From assembly GCA_006218045.1 (NCBI GenBank), contig VBWB01000021.1, positions 1-64,000 on the forward strand: a stretch of DNA of 64,000 nt. The letters are read 5' to 3'. This document shows, piece by piece, positions 47,937 through 57,041 of the stretch. Below the pieces are notes generated by a model. The model worked only from the letters and a program-made list of their open reading frames with translations, searched no databases and was not told the DNA's origin. Every line of letters begins with the position of its first letter. The stretch's first letter is position 1. The position numbers and the translations under genes are program-made. This DNA comes from Stygiobacter sp. Its GTDB lineage: Bacteria > Pseudomonadota > Alphaproteobacteria > Rhodospirillales > Magnetospirillaceae.

Positions 47937-48500
47937 TCAGCCTTCCTCCTCGTCGTCCTCGAACAAACCGGTGGGATAGCCGTCGAAGCTGTTGGCGTTC
48001 TTTTCGCGCTGGTATTTCAAGATACCGTCATCGCCCTTGCGCTCGGCCCATTCGGGCAACATGGTGCGTTGGCCTTGCAGCTCCATCAACGGCACGCCGA
48101 AGCCGCAGGACGAGTTGACGCTGTCCACGTCGACAACCACGATCTGGCGCACCGCCGGATGAGGCTGGAACAGCCCGATCAACCCGGCCCATTCGTCGTC
48201 GCGCTGATGCACGGCGCGGCCCCGGCCATAGAGGCGCAAAATCTTCGGATTGCCGGTAAAGGCGCAGAACATGAGGGTGATGCGGTCGTCGCGCAGCAGA
48301 TGGGCGGCGGTTTCGTTGCCGCTGCCGGTCAGGTTGAGGAAGGCCACCCGGTTCGGCCCCAGCACGGTGAAACTGCCGTCCAACCCCTTGGGGCTGATAT
48401 TGATGCGGCCCTCATCCGGGGCGGTGGCGACGAAGAACAGCGGTTGGGCGGCGATGAACGCCCGCTGCTCGTCGTTGATGCCTTCATAGAACTTTGCCAT
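47937..48500 (-). CDS. Pyridoxamine 5'-phosphate oxidase-family protein
   Basis: A 187-residue split-barrel flavin-type protein. The start MAKFYEGINDEQRAFIAAQPLFFVATA and the strand block RINISPKGLDGSFTVLGPNRVAFLNLTGSGNETAAHLL are typical of general stress/PPOX-family proteins that bind FMN or F420. The longer frame (to 48563) overlaps the haemerythrin gene, and the ATG at 48500 fits the family. No substrate is predictable. It follows the haemerythrin gene by 7 bases and is probably co-transcribed with it. Confidence 0.85.
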   Translation of the reverse strand: MAKFYEGINDEQRAFIAAQPLFFVATAPDEGRINISPKGLDGSFTVLGPNRVAFLNLTGSGNETAAHLLRDDRITLMFCAFTGNPKILRLYGRGRAVHQRDDEWAGLIGLFQPHPAVRQIVVVDVDSVNSSCGFGVPLMELQGQRTMLPEWAERKGDDGILKYQREKNANSFDGYPTGLFEDDEEEG

Positions 48501-48507
48501 CTCTGCC

Positions 48508-48915
48508 TCACCAGCGTTCTGCCTGCGACTCACTGACATAGCGGCGATAGCGCATATCCTCAAGCGCCATGTGTTCGATCAGGGTGGTTATGGTGTTGCG
48601 CACCACCACCATCATTTCGGCCAGGGAATCGGCGGAGGCCAAGATTTCCGCCAAAGCCGTGACCGAGGCCATCAAGGCCCGGTGCTCGGCCTGATGGTGA
48701 TCGAGGTCAGGATAATGGATGCGGCCCAGCAGCAATTCCTCATCGCGGAAATGGCGGGACAGATTGATGATGAAGTCACGGTGAAAGCGCTGAACCACCG
48801 CACGCGGGGCGCCATCGGCCAGGGCCAGTACCACCGCGCCCGCTTCATCGAAGAAAGCGCGGTGCTGGGCGTCGATCAGCGGATCGCCCACCGTCAGGGA
48901 TTCCATCCATTGCAT
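48508..48915 (-). CDS. Bacteriohaemerythrin
   Basis: A 135-residue four-helix-bundle protein with a non-haem di-iron, oxygen-binding site. Iron ligands match the family pattern: His in DAQHRAFF, His/Glu in SRHFRDEELL, His pairs in DLDHHQAEHRAL, and His/Asp in LIEHMALEDMRY. Such proteins are abundant in microaerophilic and magnetotactic bacteria and store, deliver or sense oxygen. Element E copy 2 lies just upstream in the same direction, and the PPOX-family gene follows. Confidence 0.92.
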   Translation of the reverse strand: MQWMESLTVGDPLIDAQHRAFFDEAGAVVLALADGAPRAVVQRFHRDFIINLSRHFRDEELLLGRIHYPDLDHHQAEHRALMASVTALAEILASADSLAEMMVVVRNTITTLIEHMALEDMRYRRYVSESQAERW

Positions 48916-48970
48916 GGTCCCAGTGATGACGCAATCAGGCCGGCAGCACCGTGATGACGGTCAAGCGCTT

Positions 48971-49118
48971 ATACCATATCCCGCTGATCGTGACCGATCA
49001 GCGCTGCCCTCAAACGGCGGGCGGATTGCTCCGCAACCCTTGCCTCCCGCGACATAAGCCGCGCGGCCCCTTGGGCCTAGCCAAATCCCGATGAGGAATC
49101 CTCATCGGGATTTGGTAT
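48971..49118 (-). ncRNA. Structured multi-hairpin element E, copy 2 (candidate RNA or MITE)
   Basis: Read on the minus strand from 49118. It has H1 (16 bp, CCAAATCCCGATGAGG arm), H2 (GGCCC/GGGCC), H3 (CGCGGC with one G-T pair, loop TTAT), H4 (7 bp, loop GGA), H5 (GCCC/GGGC, 9-base loop ending TGA) and H6 (CGCTGATCG arm). GCGCGGCTTATG is identical to copy 1. The ends form a terminal inverted repeat (ATACCAAATCCCG and ATACCATATCCCG). It begins at the fmt stop codon and ends 56 bases before the haemerythrin ATG. Confidence 0.6.
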
Positions 49119-50026
49119 TAGCCCAGAACACTGCCCTTGGCGATGGCGAAGCCGCGCAGCAGATCGGCGGCCTCCATCGGCCCCTTGCCGGCCCGCTGCA
49201 CCCGCAGCAGCCGCAAGGCACCGCTGCCGCAGGCCACCGACAGGGAATCGTCCAGGACCGTGCCGGGTGCCCCCGCCCCTTCGGCCAGACAGGCGGCCAG
49301 AACCTTCAGCCGTTCCTCGCCCACCTGGCACCACACGCCCGGCCACGGGGTCAGGCCGCGGATCTGGCGCTCCAACTCCACCGCCGGACGACTCCAGTCC
49401 AACCGGCCTTCATCCTTGGCCAGCTTGTGGGCATAGGTCACGCCCTCGTCCGGCTGCGCCACCCGGGGCAGGTCATCATAGCGGGCCAGGGCCTCGACGA
49501 TCAGCCGCGCCCCCAAAGCGGCCAGGGCATCGTGCAAGGAAGCGGCGTTGGTGTCGCCGGCAATCGGCAGGCTTTCCACCAGCAGCATGGCGCCGGTATC
49601 CAGGCCGGCATCCATCTGCATGATGGTCACCCCGGTCCGGGCATCGCCGGCCAGGATGGCGCGCTGGATCGGCGCCGCCCCGCGCCAGCGCGGCAGGATC
49701 GAGGCATGCACGTTCAGGCAGCCCCGGCGCGGCGCGGCGAGAATGGCTGGCGGCAGGATCAGACCATAGGCGGCGACCACCGCCGCATCCAGGTCAAGGG
49801 CGCGGAAAGCCTGTTGCTCAGCCTCGGATTTCAGTGATTTCGGCGTCCGCACGTCGATGCCGCGCTGGGCGGCGAAGGCATGGACCGGGGTGGGCTGTTC
49901 CTTGTGGCCGCGCCCCGCCGGACGCGGCGGCTGTGAATAGACGCAGACCACCTCGTGGCCGGCATCCAACAGCGCGGACAGGATGGCGACCGAGAAATCC
50001 GGCGTACCCATGAAGGCCAGACGCAT
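49118..50026 (-). CDS. fmt: Methionyl-tRNA formyltransferase
   Basis: Formylates initiator Met-tRNA with 10-formyl-tetrahydrofolate. It is 302 residues. The N-terminal [20 protein letters not shown] and the catalytic block [21 protein letters not shown] (Asn, His) are visible. [15 protein letters not shown] and the C-terminal tRNA-binding domain are also present. It lies 2 bases after the def stop. Element E copy 2 starts at its stop codon. Confidence 0.96.
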   Translation of the reverse strand: MRLAFMGTPDFSVAILSALLDAGHEVVCVYSQPPRPAGRGHKEQPTPVHAFAAQRGIDVRTPKSLKSEAEQQAFRALDLDAAVVAAYGLILPPAILAAPRRGCLNVHASILPRWRGAAPIQRAILAGDARTGVTIMQMDAGLDTGAMLLVESLPIAGDTNAASLHDALAALGARLIVEALARYDDLPRVAQPDEGVTYAHKLAKDEGRLDWSRPAVELERQIRGLTPWPGVWCQVGEERLKVLAACLAEGAGAPGTVLDDSLSVACGSGALRLLRVQRAGKGPMEAADLLRGFAIAKGSVLG

Positions 50027-50028
50027 GA

Positions 50029-50541
50029 TCAGCCCGCGTCCTTCTTGGCCTTCAGCAGCTTGCGCAGGATCATGTTGCGCTTGAGCGACGACAGATGGTC
50101 GATGAACAAGATGCCGTCCAGGTGATCCATCTCGTGCTGCAACACGGTGGCCAGCAGGCCATCGGCGTCGATTTCCTGTTGCGTGCCGTTTTCGTCCCTA
50201 TAGCGCACGCGGACGGCGCGCGGACGGACCACGGCGGCATAATGTTCGGGCACCGACAGACAGCCCTCTTCATAGGTGTTGTCGTCGTCGGAGACCCAGA
50301 CGACTTCCGGATTGATCATGCGCACCGGCTGACGGTCGTCCTCGGACCGACCGATATCGGCGACGATGACCCGCTTGCCCACCGCCACCTGCGGCGCCGC
50401 CAGACCGATGCCGGGGGCGGCATACATGGTCTCCAGCATGTCGTCCATCAGCGCGCGGATGGCATCATCAACTTCAGCGACCACCGCCGCCTTTTGCTTC
50501 AGGCGCGGATCGGGAGCGGTCAAAATGGACAGAACGGCCAT
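50029..50541 (-). CDS. def: Peptide deformylase
   Basis: Removes the formyl group from nascent proteins. It is 170 residues. All three motifs are intact: [14 protein letters not shown] (motif I), [12 protein letters not shown] (motif II, Cys metal ligand) and [14 protein letters not shown] (motif III, HExxH). A frame up to 50553 exists, but AAGGTGA is correctly placed for the ATG at 50541. It forms an operon with fmt. Confidence 0.96.
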   Translation of the reverse strand: MAVLSILTAPDPRLKQKAAVVAEVDDAIRALMDDMLETMYAAPGIGLAAPQVAVGKRVIVADIGRSEDDRQPVRMINPEVVWVSDDDNTYEEGCLSVPEHYAAVVRPRAVRVRYRDENGTQQEIDADGLLATVLQHEMDHLDGILFIDHLSSLKRNMILRKLLKAKKDAG

Positions 50542-50575
50542 GGAAACGGTCACCTTGGTGTCAAATTCTGCCCTT

Positions 50576-50605
50576 CAGATAGGGTGTCCCCCCCGTTGTC
50601 GTCAA
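50576..50605 (-). promoter_or_regulatory. Possible promoter for def-fmt
   Basis: Minus strand TTGACG (50605-50600), 18 bases, TATCTG (50581-50576), 35 bases before the def ATG. Prediction only. Confidence 0.35.
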
Positions 50606-50627
50606 GTTTTATGGACTATCGCCGCCG

Positions 50628-52310
50628 TCACGAGCCGCGCACCTCGGAGAGGAAATTGTCCACCTGCGACGACAAGCTGGCGGAATTGCCGATCAAGGTA
50701 TGGGACGCCTCCAACACCTGCGACGCGCCGATGCTGACCTGCTCCACCACCTGGGTCATGCGCTCGACATTGCGGGTCACCTCGGCGGTACCGGCGGCGG
50801 CCTGCTGAATGGAGCGGGCGATCTCGGCGGTGGCCGCGCCCTGCTCTTCCACCGCTCCCGCCACCCCGGCGGCGATGCCGCTGATCTGGTCGATGGTGTT
50901 GCTGATCCCGGCGATGCCGGCGACCACCTGGGACGAGGCCGCCTGCACCTGGCTGACCTGGGCGCTGATCTCGGTGGTGGCCTTCGAGGTCTGGTTGGCC
51001 AGGGATTTGACTTCATTGGCGACCACGGCGAAGCCTTTGCCGGCTTCGCCCGCCCGCGCCGCCTCGATGGTGGCGTTGAGCGCCAGCAGATTGGTCTGGC
51101 TGGCGATTTCGGTGATCAGGCCGACGACGTTGCCGATGCGCTGGGCCACCTCGGCCAAGCTGCCGGCCAATTGGTTGACGTTCTGAGCGTCGCGGGCGGC
51201 ATTGGAGGCCTCGGCCGAGGACGCCGCCAATTGCCGCGAAATCTCGGCGATGGAGGCGGCCAGTTCTTCCGAGGCGGCGGCCACCGTCTCCACATTGCCG
51301 GCGGTCTGCTGGGCGGCGCTGGCCAAAGCGGTCACCGTCCGCCCCGATTCGTCGGAACTGTCGGCCAGGGTCTCGGCGGTGGTTTTCATCTGCTCGGCCG
51401 ATTGCACCACCGTGCCGGCGACGCCGCTGACATCACGCTCGAAACTTTCCGCCAGATTCAGCAGGCCCTGTCGGCGCTGGATTTCCGCCTGTTCCTTGCT
51501 TCTTTCCTGCTCCACCTGCAATGCATCGGCCCGCAACAGGCCCTGGCGGAACACCTCGACCGAACGGGCCATGGCCCCCACCTCGTCCTCGGCCTGAACG
51601 CCGGAGACCTCCACATCCCGTTTGCCATCGGCCAGCACGTTCATGGTGGCGGTCAAGCGGCCCAGCGGGCCGATGATGCTGCGGACCAGCCACAGCGACA
51701 GCAGCGACAACACCACCAGACTGATGCAGAAAGCCAAGATGCCGTTGCGCAGGGCGTGGGCCGCGGTTTCCTCCTGCTCGCGGGTGGCGCTGTCCAATTC
51801 CTTGCCCAGGGATTGGTTGACGAAGGCCAAAGGTTCTTCGATCTTGCCGCTGGCTTGGTCGATGTCGTCATCCAGGCGGTCGAATTCCGCCTTGTCCGCC
51901 TTGGTCTCGATGGCCCGGCGCAGATCGGTGCCGATCAGGCGCAGCAGGTGATCCAGATTTTGTTCCAACCCGGCGAGGGCGGCTTTTTCCGCGGGCGTGT
52001 CGGCGACGGCCACCGCCTTGCGGCCATTGGCCTTGAGGGCGGTCGACAATTGCTCGATCAAGGCCAGACGATCAGGGGCGATGGTGCCTTGATCGCGGTC
52101 GATGATGGAATCCATGGCCGCCAGGGTCAGGCGGATCAAGTCGCCGTTGACCTGGGACAGCACGCCCAAATCCTCGACCCGGCCATGGGTCTCGCGCGAC
52201 GAGTTTTCCATGGCTTCATGGGTGTTGAGGACGATCAGCCCCATGATCGCCAGACCGGCGACGGCCAAAGCCCACAGCAACGCCAAACGGCTTTTGATGG
52301 TCAGCGCCAT
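50628..52310 (-). CDS. Methyl-accepting chemotaxis protein
   Basis: A 560-residue chemoreceptor. TM1 lies at about 10-28 ([20 protein letters not shown]) and TM2 at about 190-212 ([19 protein letters not shown]). The periplasmic domain of about 155 residues is helical and probably of the four-helix-bundle type. HAMP and signalling domains follow, with the conserved tip region around [40 protein letters not shown] and a following [17 protein letters not shown] helix. There is no haem motif, unlike the receptor at 27799. The ligand is unknown. No che genes are nearby. Confidence 0.93.
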   Translation of the reverse strand: MALTIKSRLALLWALAVAGLAIMGLIVLNTHEAMENSSRETHGRVEDLGVLSQVNGDLIRLTLAAMDSIIDRDQGTIAPDRLALIEQLSTALKANGRKAVAVADTPAEKAALAGLEQNLDHLLRLIGTDLRRAIETKADKAEFDRLDDDIDQASGKIEEPLAFVNQSLGKELDSATREQEETAAHALRNGILAFCISLVVLSLLSLWLVRSIIGPLGRLTATMNVLADGKRDVEVSGVQAEDEVGAMARSVEVFRQGLLRADALQVEQERSKEQAEIQRRQGLLNLAESFERDVSGVAGTVVQSAEQMKTTAETLADSSDESGRTVTALASAAQQTAGNVETVAAASEELAASIAEISRQLAASSAEASNAARDAQNVNQLAGSLAEVAQRIGNVVGLITEIASQTNLLALNATIEAARAGEAGKGFAVVANEVKSLANQTSKATTEISAQVSQVQAASSQVVAGIAGISNTIDQISGIAAGVAGAVEEQGAATAEIARSIQQAAAGTAEVTRNVERMTQVVEQVSIGASQVLEASHTLIGNSASLSSQVDNFLSEVRGS

Positions 52311-52397
52311 GCTCCCCCCGGGTCAATAATCGGCACGATCAGAAACAACTGCACATTAGCATGAATCGAAGAAGACAACCGTCATTGGTGCAGCGGC

Positions 52398-52829
52398 TCA
52401 GACGAAAATCATGGCGCCATCCCTGCTGGCATCGGCCAGGAAGGTGACGACGCCCCCCTTGGTCACCGGCACGTCGGGGCGCAGATCGTCGGGGTCCATT
52501 CCCAGGGCCTTCAGCCCCATTTCGCAGACCATGAAGATGACGCCCAAGGCGACGCAGGCCTCCAGCAGGGTCTCGAAATCGGCGACGTTCCTGGCCTGGA
52601 ACCGGCCATCCAGATCGGCGGCGCCCGATCCGTCGGAACACTTAAGCCGCCGCCAAGCCTGATCGCGTTCCAGGGCGCGGCCCGCCCACATGGTGAAGAA
52701 CAAGGTAACCGGCGTGTTGGAGGCCACCGCCGCCGCCGCCATCACCAAGGCGTAATGGATTTTGTCGAAATCGCCGGAAAAGACGACGATGGATAGTTTA
52801 TCGGGCGAGGTCTTGTCAGCCGCAGGCAT
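52398..52829 (-). CDS. DsrE-family protein
   Basis: A 143-residue protein of the DsrE/DsrF/DsrH-like family (peroxiredoxin-like fold). KLSIVVFSGDFDKIHYALVMAAAAVASN and VTLFFTMWAGRALERD start the fold, and a single conserved Cys lies in FMVCEMGLKALGM. Members relay sulfur or bind small ligands at this Cys. The ATG at 52829 gives MPAADKTS. The gene overlaps the end of the MoeB-type gene by 14 bases, so they are probably coupled and functionally linked in sulfur transfer. That is inference. Confidence 0.85.
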   Translation of the reverse strand: MPAADKTSPDKLSIVVFSGDFDKIHYALVMAAAAVASNTPVTLFFTMWAGRALERDQAWRRLKCSDGSGAADLDGRFQARNVADFETLLEACVALGVIFMVCEMGLKALGMDPDDLRPDVPVTKGGVVTFLADASRDGAMIFV

Positions 52830-53616
52830 GGGCGGTGCTCCGATGTCCGGACAGATCGGTGATGGTCGGGTGGTCGCCACAGAGCGGGCAGCCGGGATCG
52901 CGCTTGACCCGCACGGTGCGAAAGGCCACCGACAGCGCGTCATAGATCAGCAGCCGCCCGGCCATGCTGTCGCCGATACCTAAGGTTTCCTTCAACACCT
53001 CGGTCGCCTGCATGGCCCCCATGGTGCCGGCCATGGCCCCCAGAACCCCTGCCGATGAACAGCTGGGGATGGCGCCTTCCGGCGGCTCCTCGGCATAGAT
53101 GCAGCGATAACAGGGGCCATCGGAGCGGAAGGTGGAAAGCTGGCCGTCAAAGCGCAGGATGGCCGCCGACACCAAGGTGGCCCCGGCCAGCCGACAGGCA
53201 TCATTGACCAGGAAGCGGGTGGCGAAATTATCCGAGCCGTCGGCCACCACCGGATAATCGGCGATGATCGCCGCCGCGTTATCCTTGTCCAGCCGGGCGC
53301 GGATGGGGATGATTTTCACATCAGGGTTGAGCGCGGCCACCGCGTCGACGGCGCTATCCACCTTGGCCCGTCCCACACTGGCGGTCTTGTGCAGGATTTG
53401 CCGTTGCAGGTTGGACAGATCGACCACGTCGTCGTCAACCACGCCGATGGTGCCCACCCCGGCAGCGGCCAGATACTGGATCAGCGGCGAGCCCAAGCCA
53501 CCGGCGCCGATGACCAGCACGCGGGAATCGAGCAGCTTGGCTTGGCCCAACCCGCCCACTTCCGGCAGGATGATGTGGCGGGCATAACGCTGGATCTGGT
53601 CTTCGCGAAAATCCAT
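52816..53616 (-). CDS. moeB: HesA/MoeB/ThiF-family adenylyltransferase
   Basis: E1-like enzyme that adenylates the C-terminal glycine of a ubiquitin-like sulfur carrier (MoaD in molybdopterin synthesis or ThiS in thiamine synthesis). It is 266 residues. The ATP-binding GAGGLGSPLIQYLAAAGVG, DLSNLQRQILH and DNFATRFLVNDAC are visible, with zinc-type CYRC and CPLC pairs. MoeB and ThiF cannot be separated by sequence alone; moaD and thiS are not adjacent. The DsrE-family gene overlaps its 3' end. Confidence 0.88.
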   Translation of the reverse strand: MDFREDQIQRYARHIILPEVGGLGQAKLLDSRVLVIGAGGLGSPLIQYLAAAGVGTIGVVDDDVVDLSNLQRQILHKTASVGRAKVDSAVDAVAALNPDVKIIPIRARLDKDNAAAIIADYPVVADGSDNFATRFLVNDACRLAGATLVSAAILRFDGQLSTFRSDGPCYRCIYAEEPPEGAIPSCSSAGVLGAMAGTMGAMQATEVLKETLGIGDSMAGRLLIYDALSVAFRTVRVKRDPGCPLCGDHPTITDLSGHRSTAHACG

Positions 53617-53656
53617 AACCCACCTCCTGGTGCCCCCCCTTTACCCCGCCACTTCC

Positions 53657-53692
53657 GCGCTCCCGGATACCCGCTTGCACGGGTGTGACGAC
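53657..53692. repeat. REP-type element, family R, partial copy 3
   Basis: Only the right half is present: CGCGCTCCCGGATACCCGC, a TTGC loop region and GGGTGTGACGACG. It resembles positions 37680-37717. Confidence 0.5.
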
Positions 53693-53701
53693 GAGAAAGG
53701 G

Positions 53702-53778
53702 CGACACGAATGAACACCAATAAACACGAATAAAATCAGCTCACCGAACTTCGTGTTCATTCGTGTTCATTCGTGTCG
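53702..53778. repeat. Palindrome of ACACGAAT-type sequence
   Basis: Arms 53702-53730 and 53750-53778 are reverse complements of 29 bases with two mismatches, built from the tandem unit GAACACGAAT. The spacer is 19 bases. This low-GC repeat is unlike nearby DNA and occupies the moeB-cysK spacer. The 237-base spacer also holds a partial REP copy to its left and a further hairpin repeat (53809-53836) to its right. Confidence 0.65.
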
Positions 53779-53808
53779 TCCCATTCTTCCGCCCTCGGCG
53801 GAATTCCC

Positions 53809-53836
53809 CCCCCCGGGTCAAGCCCGGGGGTGACGG
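53809..53836. repeat. GGGTCAAGCCC hairpin repeat
   Basis: CCCCCGGGTCAAGCCCGGGGG followed by TGACGG forms a compact hairpin with a loop inside GTCAAG, a sequence type common between genes in alphaproteobacteria. Single copy in this window. Confidence 0.5.
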
Positions 53837-53853
53837 ACAGACGGGCGGCGCGC

Positions 53854-54795
53854 TTACTCGAACAACGCCGTCGACAGATAGCGTTCGGCGAAGCTGGGCA
53901 GAATGACGACGATCAACTTGCCCGCCATGTCGGGGCGCGCCCCCACTTCAAGCGCGGCGGCGATGGCCGCGCCCGACGAGATGCCCACCGGCAGGCCTTC
54001 CAGCTTGGCCGCCTTGCGGGCATTGGCGAAGGCGGTTTCGTTGCTGATCTGCAATATCTCGTCGACCACCGAACGGTCCAGGTTGCCGGGCACGAAACCG
54101 GCGCCGATGCCCTGGATCTTGTGCGGCCCCGGCGCGCCGCCGGACAGCACCGGGCTGTCCTCGGGCTCGACGGCGATGATCTTGATGTTGGGGTTCTTGG
54201 CCTTCAACACCCGCCCGATGCCGGAAATGGTGCCGCCGGTGCCGACGCCGGCGATGACCGCGTCGACCTTGCCGTCGGTGTCGTTCCAGATTTCCTGGGC
54301 GGTGGTCGCTTCATGGATGGCCGGGTTGGCCGGGTTCTCGAATTGCTGGCACATGACGGCGCCGGGGGTTTCGGCCACCAGCCGCTCGGCTTCCTTGACG
54401 GCGCCGGTCATGCCCTTGGCCGCCGGAGTCAGCACGATTTCCGCCCCCAGATGGGCCAGCATCTTGCGCCGTTCCAGGCTCATGCTTTCCGGCATGGTCA
54501 GGATCAGGCGATAGCCCTTGGCGGCACAGACGAAGGCCAGGGCGATGCCGGTATTGCCCGAGGTCGGCTCGATCAGGGTGGCGCCCGGCTTCAAGCTCCC
54601 TTCGCGCTCGGCCGCCTCGATCATGGCCAAGCCGATACGATCCTTGACGCTGGCCAGCGGGTTGAAGAACTCGCACTTGCCGACGATGTTGGCCTTGACG
54701 CTGACCTCGGCGGCCAGCTTGTCCATGCGCACCAGCGGAGTGGCGCCGATGGTGTCGACGATGGAATCGTAGATGCGGCCGCGGAACTCGCCCAT
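53854..54795 (-). CDS. cysK: Cysteine synthase A (O-acetylserine sulfhydrylase)
   Basis: PLP enzyme making cysteine from O-acetylserine and sulfide. It is 313 residues. The PLP lysine is in [16 protein letters not shown], the substrate-binding motif is [14 protein letters not shown], and [14 protein letters not shown] and SSGAAIAAA are present. A longer in-frame reading to 55347 runs over the rrf2-type gene and is not real; the ATG at 54795 (GGGAAAATACC before it) begins [11 protein letters not shown]. It follows the Rrf2-family gene by 53 bases, with a palindrome-like site between. Confidence 0.95.
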   Translation of the reverse strand: MGEFRGRIYDSIVDTIGATPLVRMDKLAAEVSVKANIVGKCEFFNPLASVKDRIGLAMIEAAEREGSLKPGATLIEPTSGNTGIALAFVCAAKGYRLILTMPESMSLERRKMLAHLGAEIVLTPAAKGMTGAVKEAERLVAETPGAVMCQQFENPANPAIHEATTAQEIWNDTDGKVDAVIAGVGTGGTISGIGRVLKAKNPNIKIIAVEPEDSPVLSGGAPGPHKIQGIGAGFVPGNLDRSVVDEILQISNETAFANARKAAKLEGLPVGISSGAAIAAALEVGARPDMAGKLIVVILPSFAERYLSTALFE

Positions 54796-54815
54796 GGTAT
54801 TTTCCCTGTCAAAAG

Positions 54816-54837
54816 TGTAGTTCATTACATAAGTACA
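54816..54837. promoter_or_regulatory. Candidate operator upstream of cysK
   Basis: An imperfect palindrome with TGTA and TACA ends around TTCAT and ACATA lies 21-42 bases before the cysK ATG. Rrf2-family regulators bind AT-rich palindromes of about this size, and the gene just upstream encodes one. Regulation is inferred, not shown. Confidence 0.35.
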
Positions 54838-54848
54838 GTTTGACAAGC

Positions 54849-55304
54849 TTAGATTATGAAGTCCAGCTTGGAATGCGCTTCCGACGGAATGCCGGTCTTG
54901 TACGAGCGCATGCACAGATCGTCGAAGGTGATGGCGTCCAGGCGGTCCATGATCTCCTCGGTCAGGTCGCCCCACATGGGGCGGATGACCTTGGCGCCGA
55001 GATCGGAGGCGGGCACGTCCTGGAAGGGATCTTCCGCCGTTTCCATGGCGCGGACCACGCGCACCACCTCGCCCACCGAGATGCGGCGGCGTTCGCGCGC
55101 CAGCCGATAGCCGCCCTTGGGGCCGCGCACGCCGACCAGAAGGCCAGAGCGTACCAATTGTTGCAGCGTCTGCTCCAGGTAGCGGCGCGGAATGCCCTGA
55201 CGGCGGGTGATCTCGCGGCTTTGCACCGGCTCGCCGCCGGCATGATAGGCGATGTCCAGAACCGCCTCGATGGCGAACAGCATCTTCTTCGACGGACGCA
55301 GCAT
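54849..55304 (-). CDS. Rrf2-family transcriptional regulator (CymR-like)
   Basis: A 151-residue winged-helix regulator. The N-terminal DNA-binding region [43 protein letters not shown] is typical. The cysteine cluster that ligates the 2Fe-2S centre in IscR is absent: only one Cys (DDLCMRS, near the C-terminus) is present. This matches CymR-type members, which control cysteine metabolism by protein interaction with CysK and not by iron-sulfur. The gene lies immediately before cysK, which supports the idea. It starts 11 bases after the dut stop. Confidence 0.88.
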   Translation of the reverse strand: MLRPSKKMLFAIEAVLDIAYHAGGEPVQSREITRRQGIPRRYLEQTLQQLVRSGLLVGVRGPKGGYRLARERRRISVGEVVRVVRAMETAEDPFQDVPASDLGAKVIRPMWGDLTEEIMDRLDAITFDDLCMRSYKTGIPSEAHSKLDFII

Positions 55305-55315
55305 GGTCGCTTTCC

Positions 55316-55768
55316 TTAAGACCCGGTGGAACCGAAGCCGCCGGCACCGCGGGCGGTCTGGGACAATTCGGCCACTTCGGCCAAGTGGGCGCGCATGACG
55401 GGGGCGATGACCAATTGGGCGATGCGCATGCCCCGCGTAATGGTATAGGCGCTCTCGCCGTGATTGATCAGCAGCACCCCCAGCTCACCGCGATAATCGG
55501 CATCGATGGTGCCCGGCGCGTTCAGTACGGTGATGCCGTGCATGACCGCCAGACCGGAACGCGGGCGCACCTGGGCCTCGTAGCCTTCGGGGATGGCGAT
55601 GGCGAAACCGGCGGGCACGCGCATGCGCTTGCCCGGCCCCAGCACCACATCGGCGGGAATACAGGCCATCAAATCCATGCCGGCGGCGTTGTCGGTCTCG
55701 TAGCGCGGCAGCGGCATATCCTCGGCATGGGGCAGGCGCTGCACCTGGATGGTGACGGTTGCGGTCAT
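55316..55768 (-). CDS. dut: dUTP diphosphatase
   Basis: Trimeric enzyme that hydrolyses dUTP to dUMP, keeping uracil out of DNA. It is 150 residues. The five motifs are intact: [41 protein letters not shown] and [12 protein letters not shown]. The ATG at 55768 overlaps the coaBC stop (ATGA). The open frame upstream is a shadow of coaBC. Confidence 0.96.
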   Translation of the reverse strand: MTATVTIQVQRLPHAEDMPLPRYETDNAAGMDLMACIPADVVLGPGKRMRVPAGFAIAIPEGYEAQVRPRSGLAVMHGITVLNAPGTIDADYRGELGVLLINHGESAYTITRGMRIAQLVIAPVMRAHLAEVAELSQTARGAGGFGSTGS

Positions 55769-56985
55769 GGATGTCCCTTCAAGGTGTCGGCTATTTTCCA
55801 GGCCAGCCGTTCGGCCACGTCGGCCTTGCTGATGCGCGGCCATTCCTCGGCCCCGCCTTGGGTGAGCAGATGCACGGTGTTGAAATCGCCGCCGAAGGTG
55901 CCCGAGTGCGGCGACACGTCGTTGGCGACGATCCAGTCGCAGCCCTTGCGCACGAACTTGGCCCGCGCGTGCTCCAGCAGCTTTTCCGTCTCGGCGGCGA
56001 AGCCCACCACCAGACGCGGGCGGGCCGAGCCCTTTTCCGACAGCGTCGCCAGAATGTCCGGGTTGGCGGCCAGTTCGATGGGCGGCGGCTGGCCGCTGGC
56101 ATCCTTCTTGCGCTTTTCCTTCGATGCGTTGGATACCGTCCAGTCGGCGACGGCCGCCGCGCACACCGCCACATCCGCCGGCAGACAGCCCAAGGCCGCG
56201 CCCAGCATCTCGCGCGCGGTTTCCACGTGGATGACCCGCATATTGGCCGGATCGGGCAATTTGACCGGGCCGGTGATCAAGGTGACATCGGCCCCCAGCC
56301 GGGCCAGGGCGGCGGCGATGGCATGGCCTTGCTTGCCGGACGAACGGTTGCCGATGAAGCGCACCGGGTCGATGGGTTCATAGGTGGGACCGCTGGTGAC
56401 CAGGGCCTTGACCCCCTTCAGCGGTCCGGCGGCCAGCAGGCTTTCCACCGCCGCCACAATCTCCGCCGGCTCGGCCATGCGGCCCAGGCCGCTTTCGCCT
56501 TCCGCCAGCATGCCGGCATTGGGGCCGACCACCTGAACGCCCCGCCCCTTCAACATCGCCATGTTGGCACTGGTGGCCGGATGCCCCCACATGCGGAAAT
56601 TCATGGCCGGGGCCACCAGGATGGGCTTGTCGGTGACCAGAAGCGCGGTCGAGGCCAGATCATCGGCCAGGCCATGGGCCATCTTGGCCAGCAGGTTGGC
56701 GGTGGCCGGGGCCACCACCACCAGATCGCAATCGCGCGCCAGGGTGATATGGCCGATCTCGTGTTCGTCGGTCAGGGAAAAGGTATTCTCGAACACCTTG
56801 TTGCCCGACAGCGTCTGCACCGAAAGCGGCGTGACGAAATGGCTGGCATTGCCGGTGAGGATCGCGCGCACATCGGCGCCGCGCTCCTTCAACCGCCGGA
56901 TCAGCTCCAGGGATTTGTACGCGGCAATACCGCCGGAAATGACCAACAGGATGCGTCGACCGTCAAGCACTGGGGTACCCCGCAC
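55765..56985 (-). CDS. coaBC: Bifunctional phosphopantothenoylcysteine decarboxylase / phosphopantothenate-cysteine ligase
   Basis: Two steps of coenzyme A synthesis in one 406-residue protein. The N-terminal CoaC flavoprotein domain (1-185) has [46 protein letters not shown] and [14 protein letters not shown]. The C-terminal CoaB domain has [28 protein letters not shown] and AAVADW. The ATG at 56985 is followed upstream by about 55 bases to the ubiB stop. dut follows by overlap. Confidence 0.96.
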   Translation of the reverse strand: MRGTPVLDGRRILLVISGGIAAYKSLELIRRLKERGADVRAILTGNASHFVTPLSVQTLSGNKVFENTFSLTDEHEIGHITLARDCDLVVVAPATANLLAKMAHGLADDLASTALLVTDKPILVAPAMNFRMWGHPATSANMAMLKGRGVQVVGPNAGMLAEGESGLGRMAEPAEIVAAVESLLAAGPLKGVKALVTSGPTYEPIDPVRFIGNRSSGKQGHAIAAALARLGADVTLITGPVKLPDPANMRVIHVETAREMLGAALGCLPADVAVCAAAVADWTVSNASKEKRKKDASGQPPPIELAANPDILATLSEKGSARPRLVVGFAAETEKLLEHARAKFVRKGCDWIVANDVSPHSGTFGGDFNTVHLLTQGGAEEWPRISKADVAERLAWKIADTLKGHP

Positions 56986-57041
56986 ATTTTACCCATAGGC
57001 AAGTGTGGTTAACCTAACGCTTCACAGGAAATCGCGCAAGT

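Noticed and set aside
53854-55347. A 497-codon frame that would fuse cysK to an upstream region
   Set aside because: The upstream part is out of frame with the Rrf2-family gene, which has clear homology; cysK homology begins at 54795 with a ribosome site.
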